From Funneliformis mosseae (Eukaryota > Glomeromycota > Glomeromycetes > Glomerales > Glomeraceae), in assembly GCA_910592005.1 (NCBI GenBank), contig CAJVPP010000951.1:1-24223 (forward strand): a stretch of 24,223 nucleotides of DNA. Reading direction: 5' to 3'. Below the pieces are notes generated by a model. The model searched no databases. It was given only the letters and a program-made list of their open reading frames with translations, and was not told where the DNA came from. Positions 1 to 9,490 of this stretch are shown piece after piece (the first letter of the stretch is position 1; each line of letters opens with the position of its first letter). The position numbers and the translations under genes are program-made.

Positions 1-2
1 TC

Positions 3-926
3 ACATTGGAAAGCGTAACTGAAACTCCCGGTAGAGGTCTTCAAGCCATTGTGAGAATTAATAATGCTGAAGCACTTAACTTGTTACCCAATGAGAAACC
101 CAGCTCGACTTATAAAGTATTTATTGGTAACGTCAAATGGCTTCAAGAAAATGGTTGCGTTTATTCATCTCATGTTACTAAACGGAAGGCTTCTTCAACT
201 ATTCAAAGTTGGCAAGAATCTGGTTACTCCCTAGTTCTTATTGGATTATCATCTCAAACTTCTAAAGGTTATATTCTTGCGCAAATGGGAATTGCTGATT
301 ATCCAAGACCTGATGCCGCTAAAACTGTTTCTGAATTAACTGCTCGCGGGTTTGAAGTATGGATGATTACGGGAGATAATCCTGTGACAGCTAAAACCAT
401 TGCAAACCAAATTGGAATTGTAAATGTATTAGCAGAAGTAACTCCTGAGGTGAAAGCAGAAAAAATTAAATGGTTACAACGTAAAGGAGTTCCTGTTAAA
501 CCTCCAAATAAATTTCTTCAATTATTTAAAAGAAAAAATGTTCAAACAAGGAGGGCCATAGTTGCAATGATTGGTGATGGTATTAATGATTCACCCGCAC
601 TTGCACAATCAGATTTACCCATATCAATATCAACTGCTACTGATGTTGCCATTGAATCAGCTTCTATTATTTTGACAAGATCAACATTGACTTCTTTAAT
701 TACATTAGTAACACTCGCTAAAGCTATAATATGGAGAATTAGATATAATTTCTTATGGGCATATATTTATAATTCGTTAGCTATACCTATCGCTGCTGGT
801 GTTTTCTTTCCTGTATTTAAATATGGCCTTAGACCCGAAATTGCTAGTCTAGCTATGGTAGTTAGTTCCGTAAGTGTAGTTTTAAATAGTTTATGGCTAA
901 ATAGATTCAAAGAGCCAAAATATTAG
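3..926 (+). CDS. P1B-type copper-transporting ATPase (CCC2/ATP7-like), C-terminal part, 5' truncated by window
   Basis: Copper-pumping P-type ATPase that moves Cu(I) across a secretory-pathway or plasma membrane using ATP. The frame is open to the left edge, so the N-terminal metal-binding domains, CPC membrane motif, DKTG phosphorylation site and SEHP motif lie outside. Numbering from the TTG at position 6, visible parts are: the nucleotide-binding GxG motif (PGRG, residues 8-11); the hinge motif MITGDNP (120-126); GDGINDSPAL (190-199); and two final membrane helices carrying YN (255-256) and MVVSS (284-288), the pattern known for Cu(I) site residues in TM7 and TM8. The TAG stop is at 924-926. 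About 24 basic residues (160-183) are inserted before AIVAMIGDG. The segment after GDGIND reads ISISTATD rather than the common IAIGTGTD, close to yeast Ccc2. The family is certain; the paralog (Golgi CCC2 or efflux type) cannot be decided without the N-terminus. Confidence 0.93.
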   Translation, partial: TLESVTETPGRGLQAIVRINNAEALNLLPNEKPSSTYKVFIGNVKWLQENGCVYSSHVTKRKASSTIQSWQESGYSLVLIGLSSQTSKGYILAQMGIADYPRPDAAKTVSELTARGFEVWMITGDNPVTAKTIANQIGIVNVLAEVTPEVKAEKIKWLQRKGVPVKPPNKFLQLFKRKNVQTRRAIVAMIGDGINDSPALAQSDLPISISTATDVAIESASIILTRSTLTSLITLVTLAKAIIWRIRYNFLWAYIYNSLAIPIAAGVFFPVFKYGLRPEIASLAMVVSSVSVVLNSLWLNRFKEPKY

Positions 927-994
927 TAATTTAGTTATAGCATTTCACTGCATTTGTTTTCCTTATAAATTTTATTTTGTTTATTTTTAGTTGT

Positions 995-1000
995 AATAAA
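995..1000 (+). terminator. poly(A) signal candidate of the copper ATPase gene
   Basis: An AATAAA hexamer lies 69 nt after the stop codon of the copper ATPase, with T-rich DNA just before it. Such hexamers are frequent by chance in DNA this AT-rich, so only its position supports the call. Confidence 0.45.
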
Positions 1001-1362
1001 AAGAAATTTTAATAGGCATTTTCAATAGAAATCTGAAATTTAAATACAGTAAATTATATCCGAAATCTCATTAAGATCATCTTTGTTCATATTTGACAAA
1101 TTACATTTTTTTTATTAATAATTTTTAATATAATCTTTGTAAACTCTAGGCCTGTTCATTACCAACAGAAAAAACTAATTAACAAAGTAATTTTATTAAA
1201 TCAAGCCAGAAGAATTTTTTTCTGTTGTTGTGAGAGAGTAAATTTTGGTGTTGCTGCTGAAGGAAATTTTTGTTCAATAAAAGGTTTTAAAGTTTAAATG
1301 TAGAGTTGAACGCTTGGTATTATTAGTTATTACCCAGGACTATAACATTAGTTGAAGTATTT

Positions 1363-1490
1363 AAACCATGTTCTAAAACGATCAAAAAAAAATAGCTTGC
1401 AAAAATCGGGTCACCGATGGTCAATTCGAATTCCGATCAAGAATCCGAACGATCAGAAATGAAGAATATTGCCGGGTTCTAAAATGGTTT
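1363..1490. repeat. Possible short inverted-repeat element, decayed
   Basis: AAACCATGTTCTAAAAC at 1363 faces an approximate inverted copy ending in AAAATGGTTT at 1490. The two arms share about 13 of 17 bases. The interior is visibly less AT-rich than its surroundings and repeats the word CGATCA/CCGATCA. It could be a decayed MITE, but no clear target duplication is visible. Confidence 0.25.
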
Positions 1491-2175
1491 GACCGATTAA
1501 AAACTGAGCAGAAAAATCAAGTATTAGATAAATTTTTTTTTTAATTACAAATTAACATTATCTTTATATTCAGTATTATTGAAATCTTGCATTTTAGATT
1601 TTGACTGTTCATAAATTTTTATTCATTTAAAGAATGAAGTTTCATACAAATATTACTTGTTAAATCTAAAAACCTAATGATTTTCTTATGCATGATTTGT
1701 AATTCTACTTCTTATTATATCAATATTATATTCTAATAAAAAATTTCTCAATCTTTTTTTACTAATATTTTTTTGTTTTGTATTATCTATTAAAATATTA
1801 TTAATTAATAAAAATGAGATTATAATAAAATAAAACAATTAATTGTTATTTACTATTTTCAATATATACTTAAAAATAAAATAAAAAAATTTTAAATTTA
1901 TTAAACACTTTGTAAAATATTTTTTATAATTTAAAGATAGTTTTAGAATCTATAAAATCTTTCTAATTCTATTTTCTATATCATATTAATTATTATAAAT
2001 TTTATTATAGAGTTGAGAAATTTGTATATATTAAACTATATTTATATTATATTTTTACTAATTTATATTAATTATTATAATAAACTAACTGTACTAATTA
2101 TACTAATTGTACTAATTATTATACTACGCATATATATTCATTTTCATTTCTTATTTTAAAATTATTGATTTACCA

Positions 2176-2317
2176 TATAATCCTGAAAATAAGCATCCTG
2201 TGACATGCTCCTTTTATAATAATTTATTTATTTGTCACATGAAATTTATTATATTATTAGTCACGTATATACTAATAAATTCATATATATCACGTGATGC
2301 TTATTTTCAGGATTATA
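2176..2317. mobile_element. 142-bp MITE with ~28-bp terminal inverted repeats and TA flanks
   Basis: The left arm (2176-2203) and right arm (2290-2317) are inverted copies of each other, nearly identical over 28 bases; the arms carry AATCCTGAAAATAAGCATC. If the element starts at TAATCC, a TA dinucleotide flanks both ends, which fits the TA target duplication of Tc1/mariner-type elements. The interior is AT-rich with CACATG and CACGTG words and no coding capacity. The high arm identity points to a relatively recent insertion compared with the surrounding decayed repeats. Confidence 0.75.
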
Positions 2318-2760
2318 CGATAATATTTATTCACTTAATTAAGATTGATAGATAGTTTATATATCTTTTATAATAATTTTTTTAGATATTAAACTATAAA
2401 TTTAAATCTTAATTAAGATATAAAACTAAAATTTTTATAAGAATTTATTATAATTAAACTACAGTAATTAATATTTTTATTTATAAGATTAATCTAAATA
2501 AATTAATAATTAAAAATATATATTACAGAATTTCTTATTAGTAATTAATAGGTTAATAATCAATAATAATAAATTGTATTATTGATATTATCAAATTAAG
2601 GTCAAATTATTTTTAAATAAATTTAATATTCTAAAAATAATAATTATTAATCTTATATAATATTATTAAATATTGTAATAATAAAAGTCTAATTTATTAT
2701 TAAAACTGAAAATTTAATTTATAAATCTTAGTTATTAATAGGATTAAGCTTTAAATTAAG

Positions 2761-3382
2761 TCAGGATACCTGTTATCTAATTTGATTTGATGAAAAATTC
2801 AGATCAGATTAATAAATTTAATTAATTTATTATTTAACTTGACAAATTTAGTTAATCAATTATTTTTTTAAATAAGAACTAATATTTAATTGAATAATAA
2901 TAAATAGTTTAATTAAAATAATAATGTGTTATTCTAATTTAACAATAAAAATTTTTTTAAGAAAAATAACAATATAATATACTAATTAAATAACAATGAA
3001 TTATTTAATTAGAACAATAATAAATTATTCTTATTAAATAAAAATAAATTATACTTTTTAAATAATAGTAAAATTTAATTAAAAATAATATATTATTATT
3101 CTTCTTAAATAATTCACTATTATTCTAATTGAATAATTTGCTATTATTTTAATTAAATGCTTTATTATTATTTTAATTAAATAATTTCTCTTGAAAGATT
3201 TATTATTATTTTATTAAATAAGTCACTATTATTTAATTGAATAATTTATTATAATTCTAATTAAATAATTTAATCAGATCAAGTCAAGTTAGTTTAAATA
3301 AAAATTTAAATTAGGTCAGATTTTGCTAGAATTGGTTTAATTTTCTCAAGTTAGATAATTTGATTTATCTAATCTAACCTGA
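2761..3382. repeat. Fold-back element with inverted degenerate ~24-bp arrays
   Basis: The left end begins TCAGGATA and the right end, read on the other strand, begins TCAGGTTAGATTAG. Inside, the right half (about 3108-3275) is a degenerate tandem array of a ~24-bp unit of the form AATAATTTNCTATTATTTTA with about six or seven copies. The left half (about 2870-3100) holds the same words in reverse orientation, for example AGAACAATAATAAATTATTC. The whole could fold into a long imperfect hairpin. It resembles a fold-back or MITE-like element that has drifted; base composition limits certainty about its exact ends. Confidence 0.45.
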
Positions 3383-4480
3383 TCCATTTAAAGTTTTAAG
3401 TAAAATAAATATTTACAATAAAATATAATAAATAATTAGGTAAAATAGTAAGTATTTAATATATTAAAAGTAAATTTTTTATTTTAATTTAATAGTAAAT
3501 TTTTAAAGGATTAGTTGAATTGAGCTAAAATTAATAATAATTTTAATAGTTTTTAGATATAAAATGATAATATCTGAAATAAATAAATTAATAAAATTAT
3601 TTAGTAAACTTTAATACTAAAATAAAAATTTAAAATAAAAATATATTAAGTAATTAATTCTTAATTAATATAAATTTTAAATAAATTTCTAATTCTTATC
3701 TTATTAATTAAAATTAATATATCTAATTTTTTGATAAGTATTATTATTATCTAAAATATAATAAAAACTAATTACTTATATAATTTAAATATAATATTAT
3801 TTTAATTATCTAATTGATAAATAAATTTTATATTACTTCAATATTTAATAATCTAACAAATAAAATTTTGTATTATTAAATTAATTATATTATATTTATA
3901 TATATTTCATTTATTAGTATTAATTATACTTATAAAATTTAATTTAATTTAATTTTAAAATGTAAAATTTTTAAATAACTTTTTCTCAAATTAAAAACTT
4001 GATTTAATATTAAATTTATTAATTTGATAAAAATAATTATTATAGTTAACTCTTGATATAGTGAACTCTTGATGTAACAAATTTTTTGAATAAAATATGA
4101 TGCTGGAAGTCTATACTTAATAATAAAATTGTAATACTTAAAAATCTTTCAAAATTTTAAAAAAATAAAATTTAAAAGAAATAAATCGGTAACTTTATTC
4201 TTTATGATAAGTTTATTAAATTACTAGTTAGATTTTTAAAATAAGTTCTAGATAAAAAGTTATAAGCATTTAAAATTACATGATTTTTATATGATCAGTC
4301 AAAAATTTGAAACAAATTTGATCACATGAAATAAATTTGATTGATCAAAACTTATAGTAATTTAGGCTGACACTATTGATATTATAATGTTAGCCTGAAT
4401 TATCACAATTAATTAAACTCAAATCTTTAAAATCTTGATTTTAATTTTTGATTTTAGTTAAACTAACTGATACTTTTAAC

Positions 4481-6797
4481 ATGTCACATAAAACAAAAAG
4501 ACAATAGCAGATAATTAAAATACCTAGAAAAAAAGGCTATTTTATATCTCAAGAGCTAGCAAAAGAAGTTATTAGACTAGAAGTAACTATTAAAAATGAT
4601 AAAGCTATAGTAGGCGAAGTTAGAACTATTAGAACAAAAGGTAAAACTATTAAAATAGAAGGCAAAAATTATAGAATGATAGGTAAAGATATTTGAATGA
4701 AAAATGAAATTGAAATAGAAAACGAAGATTAGATGGAAAAGAATTTGATAGAATTTGAGAAAGTGAAAAAAAAGCTTAATACTGAGGCTCTTTATTGACA
4801 TAAGAATGCTAATAAAAGAATTAGAACAGCATATACCAGAACTTCAAGAAGCACAGCTTGGAGACAGAAAAAAAAAAAAAAAGTTTAGCAAATGATACAA
4901 AAGGAATGAAAACACTTAAGACATTTTTTGGAAGTACTGAAACTTTGAATCATTATAACTATCACAACCATCATAATCATTTCCAGAATTCTTCAATGCT
5001 TTCACCTCAACCTTTAAAAATTATATAAAGTTCTTCTTTATCTTCTGTTAATATTACGCAAAATCTACAAGCTCGTTTAGAAGAAATAAATCAAAAATAC
5101 TCAATATCAAAATCTGCAAAAATAAATAATAATATTTTTATCTATGATTATATACATTACCTAAATATATGTAGATTCATACATTGTTATTAGATGGGCA
5201 AGGTAAAATGGATGTTAGCATTCAAATTGCAGAAACAATGTGAAATAAAGGCGATTATATGGTGAGGTGTATTCAGAAATAGGAAGTTCATTTTATTTAG
5301 CCAGAAAAGCTTCTTGTATATTATCAAAAGAAACATGCAAAATTAGAAAGTTTATTAAAAGATAAAGATTTTAAGGAAAAATGTCAAACCTGATTATGAT
5401 AGCAAATACTAGAGTCCTGTTCTCCTAAAAACCTAAAAATATATATTGAAACAATACTATTTCCAAAGTTAACTAGATACATTAAAAAGGATACGATTTC
5501 TGAAAAAACTTATCAAACTATATGAATTTGTAAGGATATGTCTATGATGAAAAAAAGAAAAAAATCTATTACGATGAGTATAAACAGCCAGATATTATAA
5601 AATATAGGAAGAAATGGTTAAAAAGGATGTTCTTGTATAAGGAATCTATAAAAGATTTTGATAGCGATATGTTAGATATATATTAGAATCACAGCTTAAG
5701 TTAGAAGAGAAGAATTAATACAAGTGATATATAATGAATATCACTTTTATGCTAATGATAAGCAATGGAAAATTTAGATGAGAAAGAATAAGAATATTTT
5801 ACGCTCAAAATATCTTAGATGTTCTATCATAGTTTTAGCTTTTATTTGTTTATATTATGGATTAATGCAATTATCTGATGAACAACTGCAGAAAAATCCT
5901 CATATTAAACATAAAGAAGCTTATATTCTGTGATTTATACAAGCAAATAATTATTGGAAATCAAAACATATACTAGATCAGATTTAAGCTTTCCTTATTA
6001 TTCATTGACTTATATTAAAGGAAAAAGTTACTAATTTTCTTTTCATTTATAAATAAGCTTATTCATCAAACAATTCTGATCTTTGAAGTACTGTATTCTG
6101 AATGTATCAGAGTTTTTTACTTCAATCAATTAATAAACCACAATGCTATAATAGTTGATGCACTTATTGTAATGAGAATGAATATGAATTCTGGAGGAAA
6201 ATAACTTAAGATACGTGATGGTTAGTATATTAATAGAAATAATAAGAAGATTATGCAGTCAATGATATTTCTAGATAATCATCCACTAAAAGGACAACTA
6301 AAAGGTATTAAGTAAGTACTTAAAGAACGTAATTTCTGGCTATTAAAGGATATTATTTTAATATGTAAGCAGTATTCTAGAAAGGATTATGATCTTAATC
6401 TAGAAAGATTAGACTATTATGCATAATGAATTATATTATAATAATTTAATTTTTGTGAATAACAGTCAATATTAGAAGAAGCAATTATAAAAACAGAACA
6501 TATATTCAAAAGATACCCAAAATTCCATTGCAAATGTAATTTTATAGAACGATATTAGGGTTATACAAAGTGAGAGATCAAAAGAATATGCAATTATAGT
6601 TTTGCAGACTTACTAAAATAGGTTTCAGAATTCTTATTAATGTGCCTATAACAACTATTCGCAAGTTTGCACGTAAGTTATAGAGATATATAGATGCATA
6701 TAACCAAGGGTTAGAAGGTAGAGTTGCAGAATGGGCTATCAGTAAATACAAATCACATTATCAAATACCTAAAAGTATTGAAAGAATAATGGAATAA
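4481..6797 (+). pseudogene. DDE-type transposase relic (family abundant in Rhizophagus), many stops and frameshifts
   Basis: Conceptual reading from the ATG at 4481 gives a continuous frame broken only by stops for about 130 codons, including the phrase RIRTAYTRTSRSTAWR. The frame shifts at a poly(A) run near 4870 and again several times later. Recognisable family blocks include GQGKMDVSIQIAETM (about 5200), PKNLKIYIETILFPKL (about 5430), HFYAND (5742-5759), LSDEQLQKNPHIKHKEAY (about 5875), DNHPLKGQLKGIK (about 6275), HCKCNFIERY (6526-6555) and RVAEWAISKYKSH (about 6720); the last stop is at 6795-6797. In intact members I recall, the first two acidic positions read HDE and FDQS; here they read NE (AAT at 5733) and FNQ (AAT at 6124), while the E of NFIER is kept. 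At least 14 internal stops make it non-functional. Family matching is from memory, not a search. Confidence 0.8.
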
Positions 6798-7052
6798 ATG
6801 GATTATTAATATGAAATTATAATAAAAATTAATTATTCGATTATAATTAATATATAGCTACTTTTATACTTTTATTACAGTATTATATTTTTAAATTCTT
6901 TCGTATATTATTCTATTATTCTATTATTAAAGGGAAAATTTTGAAATAATGCATATGCTTTGTCTTATAAAACTATATATGCTTGTATTTTAATGCCATT
7001 TGCCTTTTTTAATTATTACATAATTTTTATGGATTCTTATTGGATAATTCTA

Positions 7053-7103
7053 AATCATGTGATTTGTGATCAGCGTCAAAAATTGAAATAAAGTCACATG
7101 ATT
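7053..7103. repeat. Perfect 10-bp inverted repeat near right transposon end
   Basis: AATCATGTGA at 7053-7062 pairs exactly with TCACATGATT at 7094-7103, enclosing TGATCAGCGTCAAAAATT. A decayed copy of the same block in the same orientation lies inside the left end (about 4275-4330, with TGATCAGTCAAAAATTTG). This placement fits a subterminal transposase-binding region, which is inference. Confidence 0.5.
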
Positions 7104-8165
7104 GTCAAGTATAGACTTCTGACATAATATAATAAAAATACTCTTGTTATAGCAAATTGGCTAACAAATCTTTTAAAATCTTTATTATAGCCTTATAGTG
7201 AAGTTAAGGTCTAGGATATAGAGTTCGTTATAATAAGAGTTGATTGTATAGATAAAATTTTAAGTATTTAAATAATTTTAATAGCATTAAATATTTTAAA
7301 AAAAATATTTCAATAAATAATATTTTTTAAATTATATTAAAATTATATTAAATTTATAGATTAATTTTACTTTTATTATAATAAAAAATTTATTTAGCAA
7401 ATTTTTTAAAATTTAAATAATATATATAAAATAATATTATAATTTAATTTTAGTTTCTTTTAATTAATTTAACTATTATTATATATTATCTCTTAAATTA
7501 TTTAATAAGCAAATTTATTTGCAAACTTAAAAACAAAATATTAATTTCTTAATAAAATATTTAAAATTTAATAATTATAAACTAATTGAATCAATTTATT
7601 ATTAAATAAAAGTTATAAAAATTTTTAATAAATCATAAAAATCATAATAATTAATATTATTTTTTATGATAAATTTTATAATATTTTATTATAATTAATA
7701 ATAATAAAAGATTTTAATAAGTTTGTTAAAAATTAATAATAAAATTATTATAATATAATTTATATTTATAAAATTAATTTAAAAAAGTTATTAAAAAAAT
7801 TTTAATTTTTCATAAAAAGTAAATCAGAAAGGAATTTATAGTAAATAAGCAAATAAATCTATTTATATATTCTTATAATCTAAAGGATAGCTTTAATTTA
7901 AAATTAATAATTATAATTTTATTAATAATAATTTAATATTTAATAAAAATTTTATTCTAATTTTATAAAGTTAACTTTTTATTCTAATAATTTAAATATT
8001 ATAATTTATAGTATATTAATATTATTAATAATTATTTATTTTATTATTATATAATTTTTTTAATTAAATTATATTTATTAATATAATTATTATTATTATT
8101 ATTTTATAAATTATATTTTATATATAGTAAATATAAATAAAAAGAAATAATTTTATTTATTACAT

Positions 8166-8298
8166 ATGTAATATCATCACCTCCTTTTTGTCACTTATAT
8201 CACACCATTTTTTTTTTTAATTTTTTATATATGTTCTGAAAATTTAGAAGTTTTTTTATATATGAAACTCTATTTGTCACCTCAGATAGTATTACATA
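8166..8298. repeat. Possible 133-bp inverted-repeat unit
   Basis: TATGTAATA at 8166-8174 is the exact inverse of TATTACATA at 8290-8298. Just inside each end stands a TCACCTC word in the same orientation. The interior is less AT-rich than the flanks. Arms of nine bases are short for this composition, so the unit may be chance. Confidence 0.3.
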
Positions 8299-9183
8299 TT
8301 TTAGAGTTAGATTAAAATTAAGAAAGGTTATAATAAGAGATATATATAAAATTGATGTATAAGAAGTATAATTTTTTATAATAAATAAATTTACTTAATA
8401 AAAAATACCTTTACAAAATATAAATAAAATATAAATATATATTAAAATTTAATAAAAAATTAAAATTTATAAAGTATTTAAATTTTTAATTGTATAGCTT
8501 TTATAATAAAGTTTAATATAAATTTATATTTATTATAAATTTTAATATTTTTTATTTTTTAAAAATTTTTAAAATTGTTAAATAGTTTAAAAAAATTTAA
8601 AAGTTCTTAATTATAAAAAAAATCTAAATTTTTTTAATAATAAATAATTTTTATTAAAAAATATTTTATAAATTTTATAAATATTTTTAAAGAAAAAATA
8701 AATGTTCTGGATTTTTAAATATTATATTAATATATTATCATTAAAAAAAAATATAATAATAATAAAATAAAAAACTTTACTAAAATTAATAAATTTAAAA
8801 TTACTTAATATTATTAAATAACTTATTAAATTTTTATTTAAATTTTATTTAATAATTTTATTTATATTAAATAAAATAAAATAATATTTTAATGATAATA
8901 TTTTTTAAAAAATAAAATAGTTTTATATATTGTAATTAATAATATATATAATTATCCTTTAAACTAAAAAATTTATAAATTATAAAATTATAAATAAAAT
9001 TATATATAATAAATAATGTTTTGTAAAAATTTGAATCAATTTAAATTTAATCTAAATCTGACAGATCAAATTTAAATTAGATTAATCAAATTTGAATTGG
9101 ATTAGATTCAAATCTGATTTTAGGTTTAAATCTGATTATCAAATTCAGATTATATTTAAATTGAACTGAAAGTTTTGTTTAAT

Positions 9184-9490
9184 AAAAGGAATGATTTTAT
9201 AGGTTTCTTTAAAATTATAAAAGTTTTTTTATATTAAATAAATACAATTTTAGTTTTAAAAAAAACTAAAAAAGTTTTTTTAATAAAAAAAAGATTTTTA
9301 GTTTTAAAAGAAACTGAAATTTTCTTTTTATTAAAAGAAATGATTTTTTAGTTTTAAAAAAGCTAAAAAGTTACTTTTTTTAAAAAGAAATAATATTTAT
9401 ATTTATTTTAAAGCTAAAACTTTTTCATAATAAAAATAATAAAAAAATTAATTTTCAGCTTTAAAAAGAAGTTAAAATATTTTTAAAATT
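9184..9490. repeat. Degenerate ~50-bp tandem repeat, about six copies
   Basis: The pattern GATTTTTTAGTTTTAAAA, then AGCTAAAA, then a T run and an A run, recurs every 48-50 bases between about 9184 and 9490. The middle copies (about 9237-9430) are clearest and the outer ones more decayed. The core TTTTAGTTTTAAAA...CTAAAA is itself nearly palindromic. No coding potential is visible; this looks like an old minisatellite. Confidence 0.5.

Larger units (their letters stand above)
1001..4040. other. Gene-free AT-rich intergenic region with repeats
   Basis: No reading frame of useful length or recognisable protein was seen on either strand. The first 500 bases are moderately AT-rich; the rest is almost only A and T. 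It contains a possible small inverted-repeat unit at 1363-1490, a MITE at 2176-2317 and a fold-back element at 2761-3382 (listed separately). The remainder is low-complexity sequence without identifiable structure. Confidence 0.8.
4041..7250 (+). mobile_element. Decayed ~3.2 kb DNA transposon with terminal inverted repeats
   Basis: The left end has AACTCTTGATATAGTGAACT (from 4048) and GGAAGTCTATACTT (about 4105-4118). The right end, on the other strand, has AACTCTTATTATAACGAACT and AGAAGTCTATACTT, ending near 7246. TATA occurs outside each end and may be a target duplication. The right terminal region is about 60 bases longer than the left, so the left end seems internally deleted. A copy of a CATGTGA-type palindromic motif lies inside each end (about 4275-4330 and 7053-7103). 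The element encloses a DDE-like transposase relic reading in the + direction. Autonomous mobility is excluded by the many breaks. Confidence 0.7.

Noticed and set aside
4577..4801. 74-aa minus-strand frame rich in F, I, S and N
   Set aside because: It is the reverse complement of the transposase relic's N-terminal region; its composition is simply that of antisense A-rich coding DNA.
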